Of a stretch of DNA of 64,000 nucleotides, positions 39,886 through 49,946 are shown one piece after another. The notes beneath the pieces are model-generated. The model made no database searches. It saw only the letters and a list, made by a program, of their open reading frames with translations, and had not been told where the DNA came from. The stretch spans positions 1 through 64,000 of the forward strand of contig JAJFHX010000004.1 of the NCBI GenBank assembly GCA_021775425.1. The letters are read 5' to 3'. The translations under genes and the position numbers were made by a program. Source of the stretch: Hyphomicrobiales bacterium. GTDB taxonomy: Bacteria > Pseudomonadota > Alphaproteobacteria > Rhizobiales > HXMU1428-3. How positions within the stretch are numbered: position 1 is the first letter of the stretch; each line of letters starts with the position of its first letter.

Positions 39886-40056
39886 ATGGAGCTTTATACC
39901 TATTTACGTCAAATGGCAGATAGCTGGGGCCTTTTATATATGATGCTGGTTTTTATAGGAGTGGTGATTTTTGCGTTTCGCCCCGGTTCTAAAGAATTTT
40001 ATGAAACCCACGCCCGCATTCCCCTCGACGAGGAGTTAAAAGATCATGACAAATAG
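39886..40056 (+). CDS. ccoQ: cbb3-type cytochrome c oxidase subunit CcoQ
   Basis: MELYTYLRQMADSWGLLYMMLVFIGVVIFAFRPGSKEFYETHARIPLDEE; between ccoO and ccoP. The listed ORF begins upstream at 39823. Confidence 0.93.
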   Translation: MELYTYLRQMADSWGLLYMMLVFIGVVIFAFRPGSKEFYETHARIPLDEELKDHDK

Positions 40057-40951
40057 AAAAATAGATCAGGCCACAGGAACAGAGACGACCGGGCATGAGT
40101 GGGACGGTATCAGAGAGCTTGATACGCCGATGCCGCGCTGGTGGCTGATCTTGTTTTATATCACCATTATCTGGGCGATCGGATATATGATTTTTTATCC
40201 GGCTATTCCGCTGATCTCATCCAACACAAAAGGAACGCTTGGCTATTCTTCACGGGCTGAACTTGAGGATGCTCTCAAAAATGCACAATCAGCCAGGGCG
40301 CAGCAGATTGAAAACATCAGGACCAGCAGTTTAGCTGAAATAAAAGCTGACCAGAGCCTGCATGCCTTCGCGCTAGCGGGCGGCAAGGCAGCTTTTAAGG
40401 TGAATTGTGTGCAGTGCCATGGTTCTGGTGCGGAAGGTTCGAAAGGAAACCCCAATTTAAATGATGATGACTGGTTATGGGGTGGGAAATTAGAGGACAT
40501 TCACCAGACCATAAAACATGGTGTTCGTTTTGAGCTTGATGATGACACGCGCAGTTCTGAGATGCCAGCCTTTGGGCGGGATGAAATGCTTACTCAGGCT
40601 GAGATTGAAGCTGTTGCAGATTATGTTTTATCCCTTGCAACCAAACCCGCAGATAAGATGGGTGTGCATGAGAACTCCGGGGAGGAGACGGCAGGTGGCA
40701 CAGATAACGGCGCTCAGATTTTTGCCGATAATTGTGCTGCCTGTCACGGTACTGACGGGGGTGGGGATCGTTCTTTAGGGGCGCCGTCTCTTAATGACCA
40801 TATCTGGCTTTATGGTGGTGATAAAAGGACCGTTATCGAGAGTATTTTTAATTCAAGGAAAGCTGTGATGCCTGCCTGGACTCACCGGCTCGACGAAGTA
40901 ACCATCAAGCAACTTGCGCTTTACGTTCACTCTCTGGGCGGAGGTGAATAG
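40046..40951 (+). CDS. ccoP: cbb3-type cytochrome c oxidase subunit III (diheme)
   Basis: HEWDGIRELDTPMPRWWLILFYITIIWAIGYMI; two CxxCH sites (NCVQCHG, NCAACHG). Confidence 0.98.
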   Translation: MTNRKIDQATGTETTGHEWDGIRELDTPMPRWWLILFYITIIWAIGYMIFYPAIPLISSNTKGTLGYSSRAELEDALKNAQSARAQQIENIRTSSLAEIKADQSLHAFALAGGKAAFKVNCVQCHGSGAEGSKGNPNLNDDDWLWGGKLEDIHQTIKHGVRFELDDDTRSSEMPAFGRDEMLTQAEIEAVADYVLSLATKPADKMGVHENSGEETAGGTDNGAQIFADNCAACHGTDGGGDRSLGAPSLNDHIWLYGGDKRTVIESIFNSRKAVMPAWTHRLDEVTIKQLALYVHSLGGGE

Positions 40952-40968
40952 GCTTTGGAAAAAAGGCA

Positions 40969-42462
40969 ATGAACTTAAACTCAGATATAGAGCAATTTGA
41001 TGTTCAGGCTGTCAATAACAAGACAAAGCTGTTTGAGGCCACTGGAAAAATTTACCCCAAACGGGTTGAGGGTAAATTTCGCCAGTTAAAATGGCTGATC
41101 ATGTTTGTAACGCTCGGGATTTATTACATCACGCCATGGCTCAGGTGGGACAGGGGGGAGTTTGCCCCTGATCAGGCGGTTCTGGTCGATCTGGCTCACA
41201 GGCGGTTTTATTTCTTTTTTATCGAAATCTGGCCGCAGGAGTTTTTTTATGTTGCCGGATTGCTGATCATGGCAGGGCTGGGGTTGTTTCTTGTCACGTC
41301 TGTCTGGGGGCGGGCATGGTGTGGTTATGCCTGCCCGCAAACCGTTTGGGTTGATTTGTTTCTTGTTGTTGAAAGGGCGGTTGAGGGCGACCGCAATGCC
41401 CGCATCAAGCTTGATAAAGCGCCGCTTGATATTTCAAAATTTTTGAAAAAATCGATCAAACATCTGATCTGGTTGTTGATAGCTTTTTCAACCGGCGGGG
41501 CGTGGATATTTTATTTTGCTGACGCGCCAACTTTGCTAATTGATTTTTTCACGCTTCAGGCGTCTTCCATTGCTTATATGACGGTGTTGATTTTAACGGC
41601 GACAACTTACCTGCTTGGCGGGTTTATGCGTGAGCAGGTCTGCACGTATATGTGCCCCTGGCCAAGAATTCAGGCGGCGATGCTTGATGAAGACAGTCTT
41701 GTTGTGACCTATAATGATTATCGAGGCGAACCACGCGGCGGACATCAGAAAAAACTGGCAGATACCTCCTTGCCCGGGACCTTAGAGCTGGGAGATTGCA
41801 TTGACTGCAATAAGTGTGTTGCTGTGTGCCCAATGGGCATTGATATTCGCGATGGACAGCAGATGGAGTGCATCACCTGCGCGCTTTGTATTGATGCCTG
41901 TGACAGTGTAATGGAGAAAACAGGCAAGCCAACCGGGCTGATTTCTTATGCAACACTTCGGGATTATGATCTGGCTGCAGCGGGGAAGGCCCCCCCTCGC
42001 TCAGTGCCGATCCTGTTGCGACCACGAACCATCATCTATTCTTTTATATGGTGCGCAATTGGTTTGCTGATGCTTTTTGTTCTGGCAAACAGAAGCCGGC
42101 TGGATGTGAATGTTTTGCATGACAGAAACCCGATTGCAGTGCGACTGGCTGATGGGTCTGTTCGAAACGGTTATACCGTTAAGATCTTAAATATGGTGCC
42201 CCAAAAACTTATGGCGCGCTTTTCAATCGAAGGCCTGCCGGGTGGGCAGATGCGGACAAACCAGCAAGATGGTCTCGTGACCGGCAATGGAGAAACCATG
42301 AGTTTTGAACTTGCCCCGGACCAGCTTAAAGTTTTGAAAGTTTTTGTGACCATGCCCGCAAACTCATTACCTAAACAAACACAAACCTTTCAATTTGTTG
42401 CCAAGATTCCTTCGCGCGGGGAACGGCGTGTGACTGAAACCAACTTTATAACGAGAAAGTAA
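40969..42462 (+). CDS. ccoG: Cytochrome c oxidase accessory ferredoxin-like protein CcoG/FixG
   Basis: WGRAWCGYACPQTVWVDLFLVVER; CIDCNKCVAVCPMGIDIRDGQQMECITCALCIDACD. Confidence 0.97.
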   Translation: MNLNSDIEQFDVQAVNNKTKLFEATGKIYPKRVEGKFRQLKWLIMFVTLGIYYITPWLRWDRGEFAPDQAVLVDLAHRRFYFFFIEIWPQEFFYVAGLLIMAGLGLFLVTSVWGRAWCGYACPQTVWVDLFLVVERAVEGDRNARIKLDKAPLDISKFLKKSIKHLIWLLIAFSTGGAWIFYFADAPTLLIDFFTLQASSIAYMTVLILTATTYLLGGFMREQVCTYMCPWPRIQAAMLDEDSLVVTYNDYRGEPRGGHQKKLADTSLPGTLELGDCIDCNKCVAVCPMGIDIRDGQQMECITCALCIDACDSVMEKTGKPTGLISYATLRDYDLAAAGKAPPRSVPILLRPRTIIYSFIWCAIGLLMLFVLANRSRLDVNVLHDRNPIAVRLADGSVRNGYTVKILNMVPQKLMARFSIEGLPGGQMRTNQQDGLVTGNGETMSFELAPDQLKVLKVFVTMPANSLPKQTQTFQFVAKIPSRGERRVTETNFITRK

Positions 42463-42472
42463 CAGGTGCTAC

Positions 42473-43012
42473 ATGGCGACCATGAAAACTGATCAACATA
42501 GTGAACACAACCACTTTCAATTCACCGGACGGCATATGGCGCTTGTGATGGTCAGTTTTTTTGCTGTGATCATTCTTGTGAATCTAACCATGGCATATCT
42601 TGCCAGTCAGAGCTGGTCAGGTCTCGTGGTGAAAAATGGCTATATCGCCAGCCAGAGATTTAACAGTGAGCAAAACCGGCAAGAAGGTTTACTGGCAAGC
42701 GGGTGGCATAGCACGCTTGACTACAAAGAAGGTGAGTTTTTGTTTCAGCTCAGCCGTGAGGGTCGTGAAGCTCGCTCCCGATCTGGCAAATTTGCTGAGG
42801 GGTGTGCTGTGAACGGGTTACTCAGCCGGCCTGTTCATGAACGAAGTGATGTTGCGCTAAAATTTGTTGCCAGTGGCCATGGCACATATTCTGCCGTGCA
42901 TAATCTGACACCAGGGAACTGGGAGTTAAAACTGAAGGCCATTTGCCCGCAAATGGCTGATGAATTTATTCAGCATTTTCGTTTTGTAAAATCTGCGGCA
43001 ATTTTGAAATAA
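42473..43012 (+). CDS. ccoH: FixH family protein
   Basis: FTGRHMALVMVSFFAVIILVNLTMAYLASQSWSGLVVKNGYIASQRFN; between ccoG and ccoI. Confidence 0.93.
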   Translation: MATMKTDQHSEHNHFQFTGRHMALVMVSFFAVIILVNLTMAYLASQSWSGLVVKNGYIASQRFNSEQNRQEGLLASGWHSTLDYKEGEFLFQLSREGREARSRSGKFAEGCAVNGLLSRPVHERSDVALKFVASGHGTYSAVHNLTPGNWELKLKAICPQMADEFIQHFRFVKSAAILK

Positions 43013-43013
43013 G

Positions 43014-45320
43014 ATGGAGACGCAGATGCTGAAGACAAATGCTGATCATTTACTTCTCGGCCCGGGTGACACCACGGATACCAGCTTAGATAAATCTCTA
43101 ATTACAAAAGATGAATTTTCTGATCTCATCCACTATGACAATAACGGTGTGGCCAGCCTGGAATTTATTGTTGCCAATTTGAATTGCGCCGGTTGCATGA
43201 CAAAGATTGAGCACCACTTTGGCAAGTTTGATGGTTTGCGTTCTGTCAGGGTTAATCTGAGTGAACGGCTTGTGCGTTTTGTATGGCCAGAAGATGCGGG
43301 AATTTCAGGGCGTGAGCTATTTGAGCAGCTCGAACAACTGGGCTTTCAGGCGCGGCCGGTGCTGGTGGGTGAAACGACTGAAGATGCCAGCATAACCGAG
43401 CTTCACTCTTTATTATGGGCTCTCGGTGTGGCTGGGTTTGCGGCGGCGAATGTGATGCTGCTTTCAGTTTCCGTTTGGTCCGGGGCGGAAGGCACAACAA
43501 GGGAATTATTCCACTGGCTTTCAGCGCTGATAGCACTACCCGCCATCGCCTTTGCCGGGCGGCCATTTTTCCGCTCTGCTATTCAGGCGCTAAAGGCTGG
43601 GCAGTTGAACATGGATGTGCCGATTTCACTTGCGGTGATTCTGGCCGCTGGGCTTAGCCTTTATGAAACCATTCAACTTGGCGAACATGCTTTTTTTGAT
43701 GCGGCACTGACTTTGCTGTTCTTTCTGCTGATCGGCAGGACACTTGACCAGATGATGCGCAGGCGAGCTTTTGCCGGGGTGCGTTCTTTGCTGGCTTTTA
43801 AAACCGAGCAGGTGATGCTGATTGATGAACACAACAATAAGACACCTTTTCCATTAAAAGATGTGAAACCCGGGATGTCAGTTTTTATCCACCCCGGGGA
43901 AACCATCCCGGTCGATGGTACAATTTCAGATGGCTCAAGTGATGTGGACTGGTCGCTTTTAAATGGCGAATCTATTCCTCAGACAAAGTCTTCGGGTGAT
44001 GAGGTTTTTTCCGGGTTGATTAATCTTACCGGGCCACTATCCATCCGTGTCACGGCGGTTGGTGAGCAGACTTTGCTTTCTGACATTATCCGGCTGATGG
44101 AAAGCGCCAATGAAAGAGCGCCGCGTTACCGCCAGCTTGCAGATCGTGCTGCCGCTTTATATGCGCCGCTGGTGCATCTGGCGGCTTTGCTCACATTTTT
44201 GGGATGGATGTTTGCCGGGGCAAATTTTGAAAGTGCGCTTTATATTGCGATTTCCGTTCTGATCATCACCTGCCCTTGTGCGCTTGGGCTGGCGGTTCCG
44301 GTTGTGCAGGTGGTTGCCAGTTCTGTTGCACACAGTATGGGCATATTAATGAAGGATGGACAGGCACTGGAAAAGCTCAGTGAGGTTGACACTGTCGTGT
44401 TTGATAAGACAGGTACTTTAACAACTGGCTCTCCTTTGCTGAAAGAACAGAAATATGACGCCCATTTTCTTTTGCCTGTTGCCGCAGCCCTTGCTGAAAA
44501 TAGCCTGCATCCACTTTCAAAGGCGCTTTTCAAGTTTGCTAAGGAGGAGAACCAGTTGGCGTTACCGGCTGTTGCTGATGTAAAAGAATTCCCCGGTAGT
44601 GGATTAAGAGGAAAATGGGCAGGCTCTGAAGTTCGGCTCGGCTCTTTTGAATGGTGCGGCATTGAAAACCTACTGAAAAGAGAGCATAGCCAACAGACAG
44701 ATGAGCTTGAGCTTTGGGTTTCTTATCAACCTGAGGGTGGCTCAATGGTTTGCGCCCAGTTTATCTTTGAAGATGCGATAAGACCGGGCGTTGAAACTCT
44801 TTTGCAGGAATTGCGCAAACAAAAGCTTTGCTTGTATTTGCTTTCTGGTGACAGAAGCACTCCTGTTATGAGGATATCTGACAAGCTTGGTATTGAAAAT
44901 TATAGAGCTGAAATGAAGCCGGATCAGAAATGTCAGTTTATTGAGCGGTTAGAAGGAACTGGGCATAAAGTTCTGATGGTTGGGGATGGGATAAATGATG
45001 GCCCGAGCCTGAGTGCTGCTTATGTTTCGCTTTCGCTTTCATCAGCCAGTGATGTGGCGCAAGTGAGTGCAGACTTTGTCCTGATGCGGGAGAGCTTGCT
45101 GCCTTTAGCCAGACTTATAAAGCTAGCCAGAAGCGCAAGATTGCTGATATCTCAGAATTTTGGCATTGCGGTTGTTTATAACCTAATTGCCGTACCGGTC
45201 GCTGTGGCCGGGTTTGTAACGCCGATTGTCGCGGCCATTGCGATGTCACTTTCATCCATTCTGGTGACGCTGAACGCGCTTCGCTTACATCTGCTGAACC
45301 GGAACGACAAAATGAGATGA
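43014..45320 (+). CDS. ccoI: Heavy-metal (Cu) translocating P-type ATPase CcoI/FixI
   Basis: HMA motif NLNCAGCMTKIEHHF; TCPCALGLAVP; VFDKTGTLTTGSP; GDGINDGPSLSAA. Confidence 0.97.
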   Translation: METQMLKTNADHLLLGPGDTTDTSLDKSLITKDEFSDLIHYDNNGVASLEFIVANLNCAGCMTKIEHHFGKFDGLRSVRVNLSERLVRFVWPEDAGISGRELFEQLEQLGFQARPVLVGETTEDASITELHSLLWALGVAGFAAANVMLLSVSVWSGAEGTTRELFHWLSALIALPAIAFAGRPFFRSAIQALKAGQLNMDVPISLAVILAAGLSLYETIQLGEHAFFDAALTLLFFLLIGRTLDQMMRRRAFAGVRSLLAFKTEQVMLIDEHNNKTPFPLKDVKPGMSVFIHPGETIPVDGTISDGSSDVDWSLLNGESIPQTKSSGDEVFSGLINLTGPLSIRVTAVGEQTLLSDIIRLMESANERAPRYRQLADRAAALYAPLVHLAALLTFLGWMFAGANFESALYIAISVLIITCPCALGLAVPVVQVVASSVAHSMGILMKDGQALEKLSEVDTVVFDKTGTLTTGSPLLKEQKYDAHFLLPVAAALAENSLHPLSKALFKFAKEENQLALPAVADVKEFPGSGLRGKWAGSEVRLGSFEWCGIENLLKREHSQQTDELELWVSYQPEGGSMVCAQFIFEDAIRPGVETLLQELRKQKLCLYLLSGDRSTPVMRISDKLGIENYRAEMKPDQKCQFIERLEGTGHKVLMVGDGINDGPSLSAAYVSLSLSSASDVAQVSADFVLMRESLLPLARLIKLARSARLLISQNFGIAVVYNLIAVPVAVAGFVTPIVAAIAMSLSSILVTLNALRLHLLNRNDKMR

Positions 45321-45324
45321 ACCG

Positions 45325-45477
45325 ATGAGCCATTTATTGTTTTTAATCCCTGTTGCGCTGTTGCTTGGTGGGCTTGGCCTGCTCGGGTTTCTCTGGGCAT
45401 TGAAAAACAATCAGTTCGAAGACTTAGACGGGGCCGCAAACCGCATTCTTACCGACGACGAAGACCAGCCTTTATAA
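45325..45477 (+). CDS. ccoS: cbb3-type cytochrome oxidase assembly protein CcoS
   Basis: 50-aa ORF read directly (too short for the track): MSHLLFLIPVALLLGGLGLLGFLWALKNNQFEDLDGAANRILTDDEDQPL; follows ccoI. Confidence 0.93.
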   Translation: MSHLLFLIPVALLLGGLGLLGFLWALKNNQFEDLDGAANRILTDDEDQPL

Positions 45478-45498
45478 AGAGGTCAATAAATGGCTGGG

Positions 45499-48051
45499 TC
45501 AGTTTGCGCCGATGACCAGTTTTTCAGACTCAATGGCATGTTGCTGGCGTTTGCATTTTTCAAGGATTTCTTTCAACTGATCCTGTTCAAATGGTTTTGC
45601 AAGATGATCATCCATACCGGCTCTCAGGCATTGCTCTTTATCTTCAGCAAAGGCATTGGCTGTCAATGCTATGATCGGCAGGCAGGTTGATATAGAGCGG
45701 CTGTAACGCGCCAGATAGGAGCGTATTTTTTTGGTCGCTGTAAAGCCATCCATTTCCGGCATGTGAATATCCATCAGGATATAATCAAGTTTCTGGCCAA
45801 GCTTATTGAGATGTTTAACACGTTCATAAGCGGCTTCACCATTGGTAACATGATCGACCTTTGCGCCGAGTTTTTCCAGAATGGTGCGCGCCAGCAGGGC
45901 GTTAATCTCATTATCTTCAGCCAGCAGAATTGTTGGGGCTGTTTCATCAGAATATTCTTCATCGCCGTTACTTTGCGGCGCATCCGTTTGCTGCATATCT
46001 CTTGGAATGGTTGAGCTGTATTCTGTATTGATGCGGGCAAACAGAGAGATAGCCCTTACCGGACGAGTGAGGTAAGCGTCGACCCCATTTGCGTGAAGGC
46101 CTGGGAATTCACCTCGTTCTGAAGCTTCGATCAGAACGATTTTCCTTGGCAGCATCTTGCTATTATTTGCTTCAAGTTCAGTGCCCAGTTCTTTCATCAG
46201 TTTCTGTCCGCGGTTTTTGGCGGTGGCGGCATCCATAATCAGGACATCGTAGGGTTGTGCTGTTTTGCCGGCATGGGTCAGTTCTTTTAAAGCAGCCGCG
46301 CCATCCCGGTAATTACAGGTAATGCCAGAGGCGTTTAATGTGCGGGCAATTGTTCTCATTTCAAGCTCGATCGAGCCAACAATTAATACCCGGTGCGGCA
46401 GTTCCGGCAATTGATATGACTGATAGAGATGGCCGGTGTTTTTAGACCGATTTAGTTCGATTTCAACGATAAATTCGGCTCCTTCATCCTGCTCGGACCT
46501 GACTTCGATTGAGCCGTTCATTTTCTCGATGATTTTTTTGGTGATTGAAAGGCCAAGGCCTGTGCCGCCATAGCGGCGGGCATGTGAGCTGTCGCCTTGT
46601 TCAAATTCTGAAAAGATGGTTTTCTGGGCGGCTCTGGAAATTCCAACGCCAGTATCGCGGACTTTGATGCGAATTTTTTGTCTGCCTGCTGGTCTTGGTC
46701 TGGCAAAATATTCGGGCCCGTAATCTTTTTTCTCACTATCCAGAATATCTATCGTTACACCGCCACTGGCTGTGAATTTTATGGCATTGCCAATTAGATT
46801 GGTAAAAATCTGACGCAACCTGACTTCATCACCCTGCAGAGTTTGAGGCAGAGTTGGGTCAATGTACCAGCTGATTTGCAGGTTTTTGTCATGTGCACGA
46901 GGGGCAAGAAGTTCAATGACTGACTGGGCGATTTCTCTGATATCCAGCGACTGGTTTTCCAACTCTAGCTTGCCGGCTTCAATTTTTGAAAAATCAAGGA
47001 TCTGGTCAATTAATGAAAGCAGGCTTTTGGTTGATGAATTTATTGCCCGGCAATAGGTTTTTTGTTCTGCGGTGATTTCCGTGTCCATCATCAGACCGGT
47101 CATGCCCAGAATGCCGTTCATCGGGGTTCTGATTTCATGGCTCATTGTGGCCAGGAACTGACCCTTGGCACGGCTTGCAGAAAGGGCCTGATCACGTGCT
47201 TTTTGCAATTCATCTTCAACCTGGCGCTGTTCTGTTACATCGCGGCCAATTGACTGAATTTCGATGATGTTCAGATCACGATCACGGATAGCAAATTCTT
47301 CCCATGTGAACCACCTGACACCAAGCGGTGTTGCGAGGCGCTGCGTGTAGCGGCGACGGCCCTGGCCCTGCTCAAATTCAAGAGGTGGGGTCTCATTTCC
47401 GTCTAGAATTTTTGGTTTAAACTCTGAACCGATTTCAGAACCAAGTGCGTTGCCGAACTGTTTGGTGAAGGCGCTGTTTTTATAAGTCAGCGCGCCGTTT
47501 TTATCTCTGCGGATGATGATATCGTTCTGACAATCAAGCAGGTCACGATAACGGGATTCGCTGTCTCTTAATTCCCATTGCACATCACTGAAATGTTCAA
47601 CCTGCTGGTTTAGCTGCTCGACCAACTGGTTGTTTTCCAGATCTTTGTCTTCTCTTAAAATCAGCCGATAAAGGCTCCAGGCTGAAAGGCTGAGAACTGT
47701 GCCCGAAGCCAGCATGAGTGCGGCTGCTGTTAACTCTGGCGTTATAAAAAATAAAGAGATGGCGATGAACAGGGTGATGATGCTGGCAGCAAAGGTCAGG
47801 AACAGTGACGCGACCAGCCCCATGGCCAGCACCCTGGTCAGTTTGGCTGCACTTTGTTCTGATAAGCCGAGGCGTAACAGAGGAGAGATGTTTTTGCCTG
47901 CTATCAATCTTGAAAAATTAAATGGTTCAGCCATTTGACTGGCCCTGAATAAGTTTTCCCGCACCTCATGAATAAGTGAGGTATCACCTTTTTTGGTGTT
48001 TTCAGGCTGATCTGATTGTGCTGACTGAGATTGATTGTTTTGAATGGCCAC
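45499..48051 (-). CDS. Membrane hybrid histidine kinase (2 TM, PAS, HisKA, HATPase, two receiver-like domains)
   Basis: QFLATMSHEIRTPMNGILGMTGLMMD; NLIGNAIKFT; GTGLGLSITKKI; canonical receiver TILLAEDNEINALLARTILEKLG ... YILMDIHMPEMDG. Confidence 0.94.
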   Translation of the reverse strand: MAIQNNQSQSAQSDQPENTKKGDTSLIHEVRENLFRASQMAEPFNFSRLIAGKNISPLLRLGLSEQSAAKLTRVLAMGLVASLFLTFAASIITLFIAISLFFITPELTAAALMLASGTVLSLSAWSLYRLILREDKDLENNQLVEQLNQQVEHFSDVQWELRDSESRYRDLLDCQNDIIIRRDKNGALTYKNSAFTKQFGNALGSEIGSEFKPKILDGNETPPLEFEQGQGRRRYTQRLATPLGVRWFTWEEFAIRDRDLNIIEIQSIGRDVTEQRQVEDELQKARDQALSASRAKGQFLATMSHEIRTPMNGILGMTGLMMDTEITAEQKTYCRAINSSTKSLLSLIDQILDFSKIEAGKLELENQSLDIREIAQSVIELLAPRAHDKNLQISWYIDPTLPQTLQGDEVRLRQIFTNLIGNAIKFTASGGVTIDILDSEKKDYGPEYFARPRPAGRQKIRIKVRDTGVGISRAAQKTIFSEFEQGDSSHARRYGGTGLGLSITKKIIEKMNGSIEVRSEQDEGAEFIVEIELNRSKNTGHLYQSYQLPELPHRVLIVGSIELEMRTIARTLNASGITCNYRDGAAALKELTHAGKTAQPYDVLIMDAATAKNRGQKLMKELGTELEANNSKMLPRKIVLIEASERGEFPGLHANGVDAYLTRPVRAISLFARINTEYSSTIPRDMQQTDAPQSNGDEEYSDETAPTILLAEDNEINALLARTILEKLGAKVDHVTNGEAAYERVKHLNKLGQKLDYILMDIHMPEMDGFTATKKIRSYLARYSRSISTCLPIIALTANAFAEDKEQCLRAGMDDHLAKPFEQDQLKEILEKCKRQQHAIESEKLVIGAN

Positions 48052-48222
48052 TGTTCACTACTCGATACTATTGATTTTTGGACAGGTAAACTGAACCATA
48101 GTTAACCAGAGTAGTTTTGAGATTTAATTACTTTTATTGTATTTATTTTATATAGTTAGCATGTAATTTTTTAATTTATCAGTATAAGCCGCAATGAAAC
48201 TTCCGGTTAACCATATAACGAC

Positions 48223-49746
48223 TTAAAGTACTTGTTGAGAGCTTCTGTATGAGAGGGCTTCGGCGATGTGTGCATGAGAAACAGTTTCAGAAAATTCGAG
48301 GTCTGCCAGAGTGCGGGCCACTCTTAAAGCTTTGTGAAAGCCTCTTGCTGAGAGCCGCAATTTCGTGGCTGCTTTTTTCAGCAACTCTTTGCCGCTTTCA
48401 TCTGGCGTGGTGATCTGCTCAAGCATTGGCACTGAGCATGTGGCGTTCAGCATAGTCGGGTCATCGCATAATTTTTTGAAACGGTTGCTTTGTATTTCCC
48501 TTGCTGACTGAACGCGTGCTCTTACTGTAGCGCTTGTTTCTGTCTGGGTTTCATCCAGCAGATCAAGGGCTGTCACTGCCGGAACCTCGATTTGCAGATC
48601 GATACGATCCAGCAGTGGCCCGGAAATTCGGGACTGGTAACGCTCCGCACAGTTTGCTCCTTTTGAGCAGGCGTAACCTGGCTCAAAAGCTTTGCCGCAC
48701 CGGCACGGGTTCATGGCGGCAATAAGCTGAATTTTTGATGGATAAGTGATGCGATGGTTGGCCCTTGCAATCGCTGTTTCTCCTGTTTCAAGAGGTTGGC
48801 GCAAAGCGTCCAGCACCTGACCGGAAAATTCCGGCAGCTCATCCAGAAATAATACACCGTGATGCGCTAACGCAACTTCGCCGGGCCTTGGCTTTGAACC
48901 CCCGCCCACCAGCGCGGCCATGGTTGCTGAATGGTGAGGTGCGCGGAAGGGACGGCTCTGACTGAGCTTGCCGCCCATCAGTTCACCAGCAAGGCTCTGG
49001 ATCATTGAAACTTCCAGCATTTCTTTGGAAGAGAGTTTTGGGAGGATGGTGGGCAGTCTTGAAGCCAGCATTGATTTGCCAGCGCCTGGTGGCCCGGCCA
49101 TCAGCAGGTTATGGCCGCCGGCAGCGGCGATTTCAAGACTTCGTTTTGCTCCCTCCTGGCCTTTAATGTCGGCGATATCAGGTTGTCCTTCCTGAGATTG
49201 CTGGTGAATTTCTGGTTTTGGCCGGCTGAGTTGCTGGGTGCCTTTGAAATGGTTGACGAGGCTCAGCAGATGGGCGGGGGCGAGGATGTTCATATCTTCA
49301 CTGGCCCAGGCGGCTTCTGGCCCGCAACTGGCCGGACAAATTATTCCAAGACCCTGCTGGTTGGCACCGATTGAGGCTGGTAACGCGCCAACAACGGGGC
49401 TTATGGTTGCGTCAAGTGCAAGCTCGCCAATTACCACAAAGCCGCTCAACATCTCTTTGGGGATGGCATCTGTTGCAGCCATCAGACCAAGGGCAATTGG
49501 CAAGTCATAATGGCTGCCGACTTTTGGCAGATCTGCCGGGGCGAGATTAACGGTGATGCGTTTTGGTGGCAGTCCGAGGCCCAGCGCGTTTAATGCGGCG
49601 CGGACTCTTTCGCGGCTTTCAGCAACAGCTTTGTCAGCCAGGCCGACAATGTTAAAGGCGGGCAGACCAGACGCGACCTGTACCTGTACATCGACAGGTT
49701 TCGCTTCTATTCCTATGAATGCTACCGTTTTGACCTCAGCATACAT
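48223..49746 (-). CDS. comM: YifB/ComM family Mg-chelatase-like AAA ATPase
   Basis: VKTVAFIGIEAKPVDVQVQVASGLPAFNIVGLADKAVAESRERVRAAL; GPPGAGKSMLASRLPTILP; FRAPHHSATMAALVGGG. The listed ORF starts at 49818. Confidence 0.96.
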   Translation of the reverse strand: MYAEVKTVAFIGIEAKPVDVQVQVASGLPAFNIVGLADKAVAESRERVRAALNALGLGLPPKRITVNLAPADLPKVGSHYDLPIALGLMAATDAIPKEMLSGFVVIGELALDATISPVVGALPASIGANQQGLGIICPASCGPEAAWASEDMNILAPAHLLSLVNHFKGTQQLSRPKPEIHQQSQEGQPDIADIKGQEGAKRSLEIAAAGGHNLLMAGPPGAGKSMLASRLPTILPKLSSKEMLEVSMIQSLAGELMGGKLSQSRPFRAPHHSATMAALVGGGSKPRPGEVALAHHGVLFLDELPEFSGQVLDALRQPLETGETAIARANHRITYPSKIQLIAAMNPCRCGKAFEPGYACSKGANCAERYQSRISGPLLDRIDLQIEVPAVTALDLLDETQTETSATVRARVQSAREIQSNRFKKLCDDPTMLNATCSVPMLEQITTPDESGKELLKKAATKLRLSARGFHKALRVARTLADLEFSETVSHAHIAEALSYRSSQQVL

Positions 49747-49946
49747 AGTTTGCCCCCCTCTTCCACTTTCTATGCGAGTGGTCTTGGCTATTCGAATGCT
49801 CTGGCTCCGCACTAACACAACGTTGTTTTATAGTTAGTGCCAGAACTAGTTTCCGGAGGGTAACAATAAAGCTCTGCTACAGCAAGAACAAAAAGTGAAC
49901 TCTTGAACTGATTTGTTTGCTGATCAGTTCTCTCTTATCATTTCAC

